From positions 1 through 64,000 of the forward strand of contig JADGRA010000020.1 of assembly GCA_017881265.1 (NCBI GenBank): a stretch of DNA of 64,000 nucleotides. Direction: 5' to 3'. The position numbers and the translations under genes were made by a program. Positions 18,226 to 27,612 of this stretch are shown here, one piece after another. Positions within the stretch are counted from its first letter, which is position 1; the number at the start of each line of letters is the position of its first letter. The notes under the pieces are model-generated. The model was not told the origin of the DNA, did no database searches, and worked only from the letters and a program-made list of their open reading frames with translations. This DNA comes from Myxococcaceae bacterium. Lineage in GTDB: Bacteria > Myxococcota > Myxococcia > Myxococcales > Myxococcaceae.

Positions 18226-19490
18226 TGCCGTGCTCCAGCGTACCAGCGCTCGCGCGACCGCGGGACTGCCGCGTGACCGTCCGGCCCGGGGCGGAGCAGC
18301 AGCAGCTGGAACACTCCAATCTCTCCCAGCCTGAACGCGACGCTCGAGCTGGCCAGGTACAGGCGCCAGGCCCGGGCGCGCTCGGCGCCCACCAGACGGA
18401 CCGCCTCCTCGAAGCGGCCCTCCAGCCGGTGCAGCCAGTGGGCCAGCGTCTCGGCGTAGTGCTCGCGGAGGGATTCGAGGTCGCGCACCTCGAAGCCGGC
18501 GCGCTCGGCGGCCTCGACGACGCGCCCCACCGGGATGAGCTCGCTGTCCGGAAAAATGTAGCGGCGGATGAAGCCGCCGTCGTCCCGCGACAGCCAGGGG
18601 ATGGTGTTGCGCGGCGTCGGCATGGGCGCGATGGCGTGGTTGAGGAAGAGGCCTCCGGGGCGGGTGGCGCGGAACATCGCCTCGAAATAGACGTCCAGCC
18701 TCGCCGAGCCCACGTGCTCCATCATCCCGATGCTGGCCACCTTGTCGAAGGGCGCCTCGTCCGACAGCTTCCGGTAGTCGGCGGCGCGCACCTGCATGCT
18801 GTGCGACGGAAGCGCCGCCAGCCGGGAGCGCGCCTCGGCCAGCTGGTGCTCGCTCAGGGTGATGCCGAGGCCACCGGTGCCGTAGCGCAGGACAGCGTGG
18901 CGAATCAGCCCACCCCAGCCGCAGCCGACGTCGAGGAGCCGGTCCGTGGCCCGGAGGTCGAGCTTGCGGCAGACCAGCTCGAGCTTCGCCTCCTGGGCGG
19001 CCTCCAGTGTCTCATCGCCCCGGGCAAAGAAGGCGCAGGAGTAGACGAGGGAGGGCCCGAGGAAGAGGCGGTAGAAGTCGTCCGAGACGTCGTAGTGGTA
19101 CTGCACCGCCGAGCGGTCGCGCGCCGGCGTGTGGGGACGTCCGTGCAGCCGAGGCATCAGCGCCGACTGCACCCGGTGCCACCAGCCGGCGGCCACGGCC
19201 GGCAAAGACTTCACGCTGCGGGGGGGCCCCGGCCAGCGGGCGGCAGCCTCCAGGACGCCCAGGGTGTCCCCCTCGATGTCGAGGAGTCCGGCGGTGAAGG
19301 CCTCGGCCGCGCGCACCTCGCTGGCCGGCGGCACCAGCAGGGCCTCGGCGGCGGCGGGGCTGCGGAAGACGAGACGTCCCTTGGGCGCTGTCCCGACGGC
19401 AGGAAGCACCGAGCCGTCCCACAGGGCCACCTCGAAGCCGCGGGATGGCGGCCCCAGTAGGGTCCTGACCGCGGAAGCCGGGTCGGTCAT
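18222..19490 (-). CDS. cfa: Cyclopropane-fatty-acyl-phospholipid synthase
   Basis: 422 residues. YHYDVSDDFYRLFL and YSCAFF are typical Cfa motifs; LLDVGCGWGGL is the SAM site; GMMEHVG and RRYIFPDSELIP follow. It methylates double bonds of membrane phospholipid acyl chains to cyclopropane rings. Its stop overlaps the start of the acyl-CoA dehydrogenase gene (ATGA), making it the first gene of a three-gene coupled operon. ATG 19490 gives the usual N-terminus. Confidence 0.93.
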   Translation of the reverse strand: MTDPASAVRTLLGPPSRGFEVALWDGSVLPAVGTAPKGRLVFRSPAAAEALLVPPASEVRAAEAFTAGLLDIEGDTLGVLEAAARWPGPPRSVKSLPAVAAGWWHRVQSALMPRLHGRPHTPARDRSAVQYHYDVSDDFYRLFLGPSLVYSCAFFARGDETLEAAQEAKLELVCRKLDLRATDRLLDVGCGWGGLIRHAVLRYGTGGLGITLSEHQLAEARSRLAALPSHSMQVRAADYRKLSDEAPFDKVASIGMMEHVGSARLDVYFEAMFRATRPGGLFLNHAIAPMPTPRNTIPWLSRDDGGFIRRYIFPDSELIPVGRVVEAAERAGFEVRDLESLREHYAETLAHWLHRLEGRFEEAVRLVGAERARAWRLYLASSSVAFRLGEIGVFQLLLLRPGPDGHAAVPRSRERWYAGARQ

Positions 19491-19550
19491 GGCACCAACA
19501 AGATGCGCACCAAAGCCGCCCCGTCAACAGCACCCGCCGTGCGGGGGACG

Positions 19551-20165
19551 CTAGGACTTGCGTGCGACGCCCCGGACGGAGGGCCGGACGACGCCAGCGA
19601 CCTTGCGGATGGACTCCCGGCGCACGTCTTCGAGGGCAAAGCCCATCTCGGCGATGGCATCCTCGGTGCGGCGGGTGAGGTGACAATTGCCGGCCATGAA
19701 GCGCCACCCCGGTTCCAGCACCCGCTGCCACCGCAGGCGCCCCGGCAGCTCGGCCGCCACGTGCTCGAGGAAGAGGAGGGTGCCCCCGGGCCGAAGCACC
19801 CGCCACACCTCGGCCAGGGAGCGGCCCGGCGACTCCACGGAACAGAGCACCAGCGTCGACACCACGACGTCGAAGGCCCGGTCCGGAAGGGGGATGGCCT
19901 CGGCGGTGGCGTCGACGACGGTGACCTCGGGCCGCTCTCCAACCTTGCGCTTCAGCCGGCTGCGCATGCCGGCATCCGGCTCGGCAAGCACCAGCCGGCG
20001 GACAGCTGGCGGGTAGTGGGCGAGGTTGGCGCCCGTCCCGGCCCCAATCTCCAGCACGTCGCCATGGGCGTTTTCCAGCAGGGCGCGCCGCCAGTCGGCG
20101 AGACACGTCTCCTCGGCACGGGAAAGCGTGCGGTCATACACCCAGGCGCCGAGGGGTCCCCACAT
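19551..20165 (-). CDS. Class I SAM-dependent methyltransferase
   Basis: 204 residues from ATG 20165. VLEIGAGTGANLAHYP is the SAM-binding motif I, followed by LAEPDAGM, DATAEAIPLPDRAFDVVVSTLVLCSV and a WRVLRPGGTLLFLEHV motif: the UbiE/Methyltransf_11 pattern. The substrate cannot be told. It lies 60 bases before cfa on the same strand and may share its promoter; a role in lipid or quinone methylation would fit but is inference. Confidence 0.8.
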   Translation of the reverse strand: MWGPLGAWVYDRTLSRAEETCLADWRRALLENAHGDVLEIGAGTGANLAHYPPAVRRLVLAEPDAGMRSRLKRKVGERPEVTVVDATAEAIPLPDRAFDVVVSTLVLCSVESPGRSLAEVWRVLRPGGTLLFLEHVAAELPGRLRWQRVLEPGWRFMAGNCHLTRRTEDAIAEMGFALEDVRRESIRKVAGVVRPSVRGVARKS

Positions 20166-20295
20166 GGGAGGGCGGAGCCTAACCGAGGACTGTGGGCTTC
20201 GCTGCGCCCCAGCGCGCGCCTTTCCCGGTCCTTGGGCCTGTTCGCGCAGAGGACACGACGCGCCCCCGCGTCTCGATGTAGGAACACGCCTCAGC

Positions 20296-20892
20296 ATGGC
20301 GAAACCCATAGTCATCTGGCCGGACAAGGTGTTGCAGCGGCCGACGGCCAAAGTCACGGACTTCGGACCGGCCCTGGAGAAGCTGCTCAGCGAGATGATG
20401 GACTCGCTGCGCGAGGCGGAGGGCATCGGCATCGCGGCCAACCAGATTGGCGTCACGCTGCGGGTCGCCTGGGTGGGTCGGCCGGACGGGAGTTTTTTTG
20501 AGATTGTGAATCCAGAGCTCCTCGAGGCCACCGAGGCAGTGACGTACGAGGAGGGCTGCCTCAGCGTCCCGGGGGAATTCGACGACACGCCGCGTTTTCG
20601 CAAGGTGAAGGTGCGCTTCCAGGACCGGACCGGCACCTGGCAGACGCTGGAGGCCGAGGACCGCCTGGCCCACGTGCTGCAGCACGAGATTGACCACCTG
20701 GACGGCGCCGTCTTCGTGACCCGGCTGTCGTCGCTGAAGCGCGACCTCATTCGAAAGAAGATGGTGAAGCTGCAGAAGACGCGCGCCGACGAACATGCCC
20801 ATCCCCACCGCGGCCATGACCACCGCCATGACCACGACCATCCCGCGCACGGCCACCACCACCACGAGGACCACGGCCGCGAGGACGACTGA
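20296..20892 (+). CDS. def: Peptide deformylase with histidine-rich tail
   Basis: 198 residues. The three deformylase motifs are complete: GIGIAANQIG, EGCLSVPG with Cys88, and HEIDH at 130-134. It removes the N-formyl group from new proteins. The core ends at about 165; residues 166-198 form an extra tail with 14 His among Asp, Gly and Pro, absent from standard deformylases. Such tails store or deliver metals in other proteins (for example Ni or Zn chaperones); here it may help load the catalytic metal (inference). Usual def partners such as fmt are not adjacent. Confidence 0.92.
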   Translation: MAKPIVIWPDKVLQRPTAKVTDFGPALEKLLSEMMDSLREAEGIGIAANQIGVTLRVAWVGRPDGSFFEIVNPELLEATEAVTYEEGCLSVPGEFDDTPRFRKVKVRFQDRTGTWQTLEAEDRLAHVLQHEIDHLDGAVFVTRLSSLKRDLIRKKMVKLQKTRADEHAHPHRGHDHRHDHDHPAHGHHHHEDHGREDD

Positions 20893-20928
20893 GACAGCTT
20901 CACTCCCAGCGCGCGCAAGGTACTGCGC

Positions 20929-20949
20929 ACCCCCTGCCAAGGTGGGGGT
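20929..20949 (+). terminator. Stem-loop after def, weak terminator candidate
   Basis: ACCCCC (20929-20934) pairs with GGGGGT (20944-20949) across nine bases, 37 bases after the def stop. Only two T follow. A second stem (CCCTGCC 21001-21007 with GGCAGGG 21020-21026) lies further on, also without a T-run. Confidence 0.3.
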
Positions 20950-21140
20950 TGTGACACGGAGCGGCATGCACTACGTGACCCGGCCGCTGAGAAAACAGGG
21001 CCCTGCCACTTGCGTGAGGGGCAGGGTCGGGTAAAACCGCCGGCCCTTCTGCGGCTGGCGACCTACCTTTGGGCGCTGAGGGGACAGCACACAACCGTAC
21101 GGTCCGCCGGGGGGCTGGGCCGTTTCTTGGGAGACACTGC

Positions 21141-22616
21141 ATGCTTCGACGCGTTTCAGTCGTCCTTTTGTCCGCCGGCGCGCTCGCGCTCGGCGCCTGT
21201 AGCAGCAGCACCACCCCTCCACCAGATGCTGGAGCGGCCGTCAGTTGCACCAGCAGCGTGCCGCCGGTTTGCACCGTCCCGGCGGGTGCGACCGAGTCCA
21301 GCATTTCCAGTGCCATCGCTGGCGCGGCGGCGGGGACCACCTTCAACTTCGCCGCAGGAACCTTCCCCTTCAAGAACACCATCACCGTGCCCGGCGTGGC
21401 CGGCCTCACCTTCAAGGGCGCGGGCATCGGCCAGACCATCCTCGAGTTCGCCGGCCAGACGGCCGGTTCGGGCGGCATCAGCGCCACCCTCGGCAACGCC
21501 GCCCTCCGGTTCGAGGGCTTCACCATCCAGAACACGCTGGGCGACGGCATCAAGGTGGAGAAGGCCACCGGCGTGGTGTTTTACCAGGTGCAGGTGCGCT
21601 GGCTGAACGCGGCGGACGGCGGTCCGAACTACCTGCGGCACGGCGGCTACGGCATCTACCCGGTGCAGTCGCAGAACGTGCTTGTCGACCACTGCGACAT
21701 CAGCGGCGCGCGCGACACGGGCGCCTACATTGGCCAGTCCTACACCATCGTCGTCAGCAACAACACCGTCCATGACAACGTGGCCGGCATCGAGATTGAG
21801 GCGTCGAGGAACGCGGACGTGCACGACAACGTGTCCACCAACAACAGCGGCGGCATCCTGGTGTTTGCGCTTCCCAACCTGCAGCCACCTCCGGATGCGG
21901 GCCAGCCGAACGACGCCACGAACTACGTGCGCGTGTACAACAACACCATCACGGCCAACAACACGCCGAACTTCGCCGACCCGTCGGGGTCGGTGGCGCA
22001 GGTGCCGGCAGGCAGCGGCATCGTCATGCTCGCCGCCAACTACGTCGAGGTCTTTGGCAACACCATCAGCAACAACGACACCCTGGCCGTCGCCAATGCC
22101 AGCTACCTGGTGCTCAACCCGAGCTTCAATCCGTTGGACCCGGCGCAGAACCCCACCGGACTCAATCCCTTCTCCAGCTGGGTCTACGTGCATGACAACA
22201 CGTTCTCGAACAACGGCGGGAACCCCCAGGGGAGTAACGTGTACAGCCCGGACGGCGGTTCCAACGGCCCCAACCAGCTCGGGGAACTCTTTCAGGCCCT
22301 CATCCTCTACGGCGCCTGGACATCGGCTCCGGACGTCATCTGGGACGGCATCGCGCCGCCCCCCTATGTAGCGCCCATCGGCGACGGGGACGCTGGCGTC
22401 CCTGCGAACCCGCTGACTTACTATTTTGCAAACAACCACAACGCGAACGTCACCGGGTCGGACTGGGTCAACGTCAATCTCCCGAAGGTCTACATTCCTG
22501 GGCCTCCGCCCAGCATCAACGTCAACGACCTGGCCTTCGACTTCTACCCGTTCCAGGTCACCAGCGCCCCGGCGGGTTTCCCGCTTCCGGCGGTGGACGC
22601 AGGCATTCTGCCTTGA
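21141..22616 (+). CDS. Lipoprotein with right-handed parallel beta-helix
   Basis: 491 residues. Lipobox LALGAC with Cys20 predicts a lipoprotein; GGGAGA lies seven bases before ATG 21141. The body is a series of beta-helix turns (FEGFTIQNT, VLVDHCDISGA, IVVSNNTVHDN, ADVHDNVSTNN, VRVYNNTITANN, VEVFGNTISNN, VYVHDNTFSNN), each rich in Asn. It matches the family known as TIGR03805 (from memory), whose members regularly sit next to a dihaem protein of unknown function. That partner follows here with a TTGA overlap. Beta-helix proteins often bind or cut polysaccharides, but no catalytic residues can be named. Confidence 0.85.
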   Translation: MLRRVSVVLLSAGALALGACSSSTTPPPDAGAAVSCTSSVPPVCTVPAGATESSISSAIAGAAAGTTFNFAAGTFPFKNTITVPGVAGLTFKGAGIGQTILEFAGQTAGSGGISATLGNAALRFEGFTIQNTLGDGIKVEKATGVVFYQVQVRWLNAADGGPNYLRHGGYGIYPVQSQNVLVDHCDISGARDTGAYIGQSYTIVVSNNTVHDNVAGIEIEASRNADVHDNVSTNNSGGILVFALPNLQPPPDAGQPNDATNYVRVYNNTITANNTPNFADPSGSVAQVPAGSGIVMLAANYVEVFGNTISNNDTLAVANASYLVLNPSFNPLDPAQNPTGLNPFSSWVYVHDNTFSNNGGNPQGSNVYSPDGGSNGPNQLGELFQALILYGAWTSAPDVIWDGIAPPPYVAPIGDGDAGVPANPLTYYFANNHNANVTGSDWVNVNLPKVYIPGPPPSINVNDLAFDFYPFQVTSAPAGFPLPAVDAGILP

Positions 22617-23692
22617 GAGGTGGGGGGGGACGGCTTCTGGGCTTAGGGCTCACGGCACTTGCTGCCGTGGGCTGCGGCGGTAGCAACTGCACACCCGACG
22701 CCGGGGGAGCGACGGCGTTCGCCACCCTCGACCAGTGGTGCCAGGTGAAGCTGGTGAACGGCGACATCGCGCCCGAATCCGGCGTCACCCCCTACAGCCT
22801 CAACACCCCCCTCTTCTCGGACTACGCCATCAAGCGCCGGACGGTGTGGATGCCGTCCGGCGTTTCTGCTGCCTACGACGACACCAACGTCCTCTCCTTT
22901 CCCGACGGGACCGTCCTCACCAAGTCCTTCGGCTTCGCCGACGACTTGCGCAAGACGCAGCCCACCATCACCTGGGTGGAGACGCGCGTCATCTGGAAGA
23001 CGGCCGGGGCCTGGCAGGCCATCACCTACAGGTGGGACAGCGCCCAGAAGACGGCCACCGCCAACCCGGGCGGTGAAGTGGTGCCGCTCTCCTTTATTGA
23101 TGCGAATGGCAACCCGGTGAGTGCCAATTACCTGGTGCCCTCCTCGCCTCAGTGCGCCCAGTGCCACAACAGCAGCGAGGTGCTTCAGCCCATCGGGCCC
23201 AAGGCCCGTAACCTCAATCGCGACAACGTTTACCCAGACGGCAACACCCAGAACCAACTGACGTACTGGACCGCCAAGGGCCTTTTGACTGGAGCGCCGG
23301 ACCCGTCGGCCGCCCCGAAGCTGGCGGTGTGGAACGACCCAAGTACGGGCACCCTCGAGCAGCGTGCGCGCGCCTACCTGGAAAGCAACTGCGCCCACTG
23401 CCACAGCCCAACCGGTGAGGCATACACGACCGGACTCTTCCTCTCGACGCTGGAGACGGACCCCTTTAGCTACGGCATCTGCAAGCACCCCGTGGCCGCC
23501 GGCCCCGGCGGCGGCGGTCGCCCCGTCGACATCTACCCGGGAAACCCGACGCTGTCCGTCATCCCCTTCCGGCTGGAATCCACGGAACCCTCCATCGCCA
23601 TGCCGCAGATTGGCCGAAGCGTGGTGGACACAGCGGGCCTTCAGCTGGTGACGGACTGGATTTCGTCGCTGACGGGCACCTGCGGCAGCTGA
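22613..23692 (+). CDS. Dihaem c-type cytochrome lipoprotein (SO2930/HNE_0200-like family)
   Basis: 359 residues starting at TTG 22613, overlapping the TGA of the beta-helix gene. Lipobox LAAVGC gives Cys21 as lipid anchor. Two haem c sites are visible: CAQCH (Cys181, Cys184, His185) and CAHCH (Cys260, Cys263, His264). The N-terminal half (SLNTPLFSDYAIKRRTVWMP, then FPDGTVLTKSF) is characteristic of this family, known from memory as TIGR03806. Such proteins pass electrons outside the cytoplasm, but no substrate is known for the pair. A TTG start is unusual but required by the signal peptide. Confidence 0.88.
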   Translation: MRGGGGRLLGLGLTALAAVGCGGSNCTPDAGGATAFATLDQWCQVKLVNGDIAPESGVTPYSLNTPLFSDYAIKRRTVWMPSGVSAAYDDTNVLSFPDGTVLTKSFGFADDLRKTQPTITWVETRVIWKTAGAWQAITYRWDSAQKTATANPGGEVVPLSFIDANGNPVSANYLVPSSPQCAQCHNSSEVLQPIGPKARNLNRDNVYPDGNTQNQLTYWTAKGLLTGAPDPSAAPKLAVWNDPSTGTLEQRARAYLESNCAHCHSPTGEAYTTGLFLSTLETDPFSYGICKHPVAAGPGGGGRPVDIYPGNPTLSVIPFRLESTEPSIAMPQIGRSVVDTAGLQLVTDWISSLTGTCGS

Positions 23693-23762
23693 AAACTCGC
23701 GCGCGCGAGTGCCTTTTCCTCGGGGGGCGAGGCAGTCCCACGTTACAGTCGTCGCCCCCCGC

Positions 23763-26315
23763 ATGACCACGCGCCCCGACGACAAGAACTTCCGGCTCTC
23801 CCGCGACGTCCTTCCGCGTCGGTACGAGGCACACCTCGCGGTGGACTTCTCCGCCAAGGCGTTTCACGGCTCCGCGCGCCTGAAGCTTACTGTCACTCGC
23901 CCGGTGCGCGAGCTCACCCTGCACGCTCTCGGGCTGGACGTGCAGAAGGCCCAAGTGCTGCTGGGGGAGAAGGCGCTGCTGGCCCGCGTCAATGTCCTGC
24001 CGACGAGCGAGACGGTGCAGCTTTCCTTCGACGCCGCCCTCCCCCAGGGGGAAGTGACGCTGCACGTCGAGTGGACGGGCCTTTTTTCGGACGGCCTGCG
24101 GGGGCTGTACCTGGCCGGCGAGGTAGCGGCGACGCAGTTTGAGGCCGCCGACGCCCGGCGTGTCTTTCCCTGCTTCGACGAGCCGGCCTTCAAGGCCCGC
24201 TGGGCGCTCAGCGTGGAGGTGCCGGCCGGGCTGGCCGTGCTGTCCAATGGGGCAGAGGTGGAACGCCGGCCGGGCAGCGACGGCCGTGACTACATCCGCT
24301 TTGCCGAGACCGAGGTCCTGCCAAGCTACCTGGTGGCGCTGGTGGCAGGTCCCCTTGTCAGCAGCCCCGAGGACGTGGCCGACGGCGTCCGGGTGCGCAC
24401 CTGGGCCCTCGCCGAGAAGGCGCACCTCACCCACTTCGGCCAGGAGGCCGCGCTCGCCGCGCTGCCCCGCCTGCAGGCCTACTTCGGGCTCCCCTACGCC
24501 TTCGGCAAGCTCGACCAGGTCGCCATCCCCGACTTCGAGGCCGGGGCGATGGAGAACGCCGGCCTCATCACCTACCGCGAGCTGGCGCTGCTGGTGGACC
24601 CGGCTACCGCGCCGCTCTCAGTGCAGAAGCGCATCGCCGAAGTCGTCACCCACGAATTGGCCCACCAGTGGTTTGGCAACTGGGTCACCATGGTGTGGTG
24701 GGACGACCTCTGGCTCAATGAAGCTTTCGCCACCTGGATGGCCTACAAGATGGTGGACGCCTGGAAGCCCGGCTGGCGGGTGTGGCTGGACTTCGACGGC
24801 GGCAAGGCGGTGGCCCTCCACCTGGACGCGCTCCGCTCCACCCACCCCATCCGCGGCACGGTGCGCAATGCCGGGGAGGCCGGGGAAGCCTTCGACGCCA
24901 TCACCTATGAAAAGGGCGGCGCGGTACTGCGGATGATTGAGGGCTTCCTGGGCGAGGACGCCTTCCGCACCGGCATCCAGGCCTACATGCGCAAGCACGC
25001 CCGGGCCAACGCCGTCGCCGACGACTTGTGGGGGGCGCTGGCCGAGGCCTCCAGCCAGCCGGTGCTGGAGGTGGCCAACGCGTGGATTCGCCAGCCCGGC
25101 TACCCGGTGGTGAGCGTCTCCGTTACGGGCAACCGGCTGTCGCTTTCCCAGGAACGCTTCTTCTCGGAACCGTCGGCCACCGGGGACGAGCGCTGGCCGG
25201 TGCCCCTCGTCCTGCGCTGGGCAGACGCCGCGGGCGAGCACGAGACGCGCACGCTACTTCGAGAGGGAACACAGACCACTGACTTGCCGGTGTCCGGCTC
25301 CCTGCAGTGGCTGTGCGCCAACGCCGGCTCGACGGGCTTCTACCGCGTGGCCTACGACGCGGACGCGCTGCTCGCCCTGCGCCGGCACCTCGCCGCGCTG
25401 GCACCGGCCGAGCGCATTGGCCTCTTGGCCGACCAGTGGGCCCTGGTCCGGGCCGGCCGGACCCGCATTGGCGACTTCCTCGACCTCGCCCTCGGCTTCG
25501 CCGATGAGCGAGACGACGCCGTCCTGGACGAGCTGGTGGGGAAACTCGGCTACGTCGACGCGCGGCTGGTGGACAAGAACACGGCGCGCTTCCGGAAGAT
25601 TGTGGAGGGACTCTTCGGCCCCGCCTTCGCGCGCATGGGCTGGGAGCCAGGCCAGGGGGAGAATGACCTGGACCGCCTGCGGCGCGCCTCTCTGCTGCGC
25701 GGGGTGGGGGGCCTGGCCCGAAGCCCGGCCGTCGTCCAGGAGGCCAGCGCCCGCGTCGCCCGGCTGCTCGAGCAGGGCCGGGACGCCCTGGAGGCCAACC
25801 TCCTCGACGGCGCGGTGGGCATTGCGGCACGCGCCGGGGATGCCTCCCTGTTCCAGAAGCTGAAGGCGGCCTTTCCCGGCGAGCCCGACCCGGCCACCAA
25901 GCGGCGCTACCTGATGGCCCTCACCACCTTCGAGGACACGGCCCTGTCCGCGCAGGCGCGGGGGCTTCTACTGGAAGGTGGCGTCCCCATGCAGGACGTC
26001 GCCGGGTACGTGCACGGGCTGTTGGCCAACCGCGAGGCCCGCGAGGCCGGCTGGGGGCTGCTGCAGCAGCGCTGGGCGGATGTCCTGGCCCGCACCGGCG
26101 GCGCGCCCATGCTGGTCCGCCGCGTGGTGGAGGCCCTCGGAAACCTCCAAACCCGGGCCCACCTGGAGGAAGTCCGCACCTTCCTCGCCCAGCACCCGGT
26201 GCCGGAGGCCCAGCAGGCAGTGGCCCAAACCCTGGAGCGCCTCAGCCAGGACGTGGCGCTGCGCGAGCGTCTGCTACCGGAAGTGGCCAGCTGGCTGAAG
26301 GCCCGCGGCAGCTAA
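23763..26315 (+). CDS. pepN: M1-family zinc aminopeptidase
   Basis: 850 residues. Exopeptidase motif GAMEN at 261-265; zinc site HELAH at 297-301 with Glu320 eighteen residues on; YEKGG carries the transition-state Tyr. Domain order is N-terminal beta domain, thermolysin-like catalytic domain, beta-sandwich, and an ERAP1_C-like alpha-helical C-terminal domain (TGFYRVAYD marks its start near 520). It removes N-terminal residues from peptides, with no export signal, so it acts in the cytoplasm. ATG 23763 chosen by family length. Whether it is the true pepN orthologue or a related M1 enzyme is open. Confidence 0.92.
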   Translation: MTTRPDDKNFRLSRDVLPRRYEAHLAVDFSAKAFHGSARLKLTVTRPVRELTLHALGLDVQKAQVLLGEKALLARVNVLPTSETVQLSFDAALPQGEVTLHVEWTGLFSDGLRGLYLAGEVAATQFEAADARRVFPCFDEPAFKARWALSVEVPAGLAVLSNGAEVERRPGSDGRDYIRFAETEVLPSYLVALVAGPLVSSPEDVADGVRVRTWALAEKAHLTHFGQEAALAALPRLQAYFGLPYAFGKLDQVAIPDFEAGAMENAGLITYRELALLVDPATAPLSVQKRIAEVVTHELAHQWFGNWVTMVWWDDLWLNEAFATWMAYKMVDAWKPGWRVWLDFDGGKAVALHLDALRSTHPIRGTVRNAGEAGEAFDAITYEKGGAVLRMIEGFLGEDAFRTGIQAYMRKHARANAVADDLWGALAEASSQPVLEVANAWIRQPGYPVVSVSVTGNRLSLSQERFFSEPSATGDERWPVPLVLRWADAAGEHETRTLLREGTQTTDLPVSGSLQWLCANAGSTGFYRVAYDADALLALRRHLAALAPAERIGLLADQWALVRAGRTRIGDFLDLALGFADERDDAVLDELVGKLGYVDARLVDKNTARFRKIVEGLFGPAFARMGWEPGQGENDLDRLRRASLLRGVGGLARSPAVVQEASARVARLLEQGRDALEANLLDGAVGIAARAGDASLFQKLKAAFPGEPDPATKRRYLMALTTFEDTALSAQARGLLLEGGVPMQDVAGYVHGLLANREAREAGWGLLQQRWADVLARTGGAPMLVRRVVEALGNLQTRAHLEEVRTFLAQHPVPEAQQAVAQTLERLSQDVALRERLLPEVASWLKARGS

Positions 26316-26328
26316 CCCCCGCGGGCCG

Positions 26329-27612
26329 TTAGGGGCCTTCGGCGCGCGTGGCGCTGGCCGCGCGGGCCAGGGCGTCGAGAAAGCCCTCCCCCAACAGCTG
26401 GCGCTCTGCCTCGCCCTGCCCGTGCGCCAGGTGCTGCGGCGTCTCCACGTAGCCCAGGTACCCATCCACTAGGCTGACCACCCGGCGCGCCCCGGCCGCC
26501 TCCTCCAGCACCCGGCCGGCCGCGGCGGAGGGCTCAGCCGGCACGCCCAACAGGACGAGGGGGCCGACGCGCAACAGGGCCACCGTCGCCTCGGCCGGTG
26601 CCGCGGCGCAGAGGGTGTTGTTGGCGAGGGGCCGCAATAGGCGGGGGACGAGACGGCCGGCGTCGGGCCCCGGAAGCCCGACGCTGACGCGGGCCAGCCC
26701 CAGGCCGCTGGCCGCCGCCGACAGCGGGACGGCGTCGGTGGCCGAGGCCAGCCCAGCCACGAAGGCGTCCAACCGGCCGGCCGGCTCGCCGTGCAGTGCC
26801 GGGGAGGCGTTTCCCACTGCGCCCTGCAGCACCAGCGTCACCCCCTGCCCCCGGGCGTCCTCCATCTCGGCCAGCCGGCCCGGCCAGTCCGGGTCGAGCC
26901 CGGCCGGGGGCCGCGGCACCAGCGTCGGGTGGCAGGCAAAGACGAGGAGCTGCGCCACCGGGCCCGCATTGCCGAGGAAGACGAGGCGCGACAGCCGCGC
27001 GTCGACGTCCGAGGGCGCCTCGCGCGCCCCCACCAACTCCGGCACGGAGGACTCGCCGAAGCGCAGCGATACCGGCTGCCGTGCCTGGTCGGCGTCACGC
27101 AGCGCCCCGGCGGCGGCGGCCACCACCGCCTCGCGCGCACGGGCATGCAAAAGGCCCGTCCCCGCCAGCTGGGCCACGGGGTTTTTGGCGTAGCCACCCG
27201 GCCCGGAGTGGGTGTGCGTCACCGCCACCCAGACGTCCGTTAGCCCCAGGGCCCGCGCGGCCTCGCGGATGGCGCCGTCGAGGGAAGCGTCCCCCACCAA
27301 CACGTCCAGCGTCACCACACCCACCCGCACCCGGCCCGCCTCCAGCACCAGCGCCCGCGCGCGGACGGGAAAGGCCACGGCCTGGGCGGTGGCCCGGGGG
27401 ACGCCGTAGCCGGCCACGGCCGACGGCAGGGGCACGGCCAGCGGGCGGCTGGCCGCCCCTGCCAACAGGGGCCCTTCCGCGTGGGCGCGTAGCTGCAGCT
27501 GGGGCGCGCCCACCGGCCGGCTGGCGCACACGTCCCAGCTGGCGGCCAGCACCAGCAGCAGCGCAAACCCCAGGACGCCCAGGATGAGGGTGACGCGCCC
27601 TGGACGGCTCAC
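26329..27612 (-). CDS. Neutral/alkaline ceramidase N-terminal-domain-like protein
   Basis: 427 residues from GTG 27612, overlapping the stop of the upstream SDR gene (GTGA). One N-terminal membrane helix or uncleaved signal (about 8-28) places it outside the cytoplasm. VTHTHSGPGG resembles the zinc- and nucleophile-bearing HTHSGPGG of neutral ceramidases, HPT and QGAVGNASP match later ceramidase motifs. It is shorter than true neutral ceramidases (about 650-700) and lacks their C-terminal domain. It may cleave an amide such as a ceramide; the pairing with an SDR suggests sphingoid-like lipids (inference). Confidence 0.75.
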   Translation of the reverse strand: MSRPGRVTLILGVLGFALLLVLAASWDVCASRPVGAPQLQLRAHAEGPLLAGAASRPLAVPLPSAVAGYGVPRATAQAVAFPVRARALVLEAGRVRVGVVTLDVLVGDASLDGAIREAARALGLTDVWVAVTHTHSGPGGYAKNPVAQLAGTGLLHARAREAVVAAAAGALRDADQARQPVSLRFGESSVPELVGAREAPSDVDARLSRLVFLGNAGPVAQLLVFACHPTLVPRPPAGLDPDWPGRLAEMEDARGQGVTLVLQGAVGNASPALHGEPAGRLDAFVAGLASATDAVPLSAAASGLGLARVSVGLPGPDAGRLVPRLLRPLANNTLCAAAPAEATVALLRVGPLVLLGVPAEPSAAAGRVLEEAAGARRVVSLVDGYLGYVETPQHLAHGQGEAERQLLGEGFLDALARAASATRAEGP

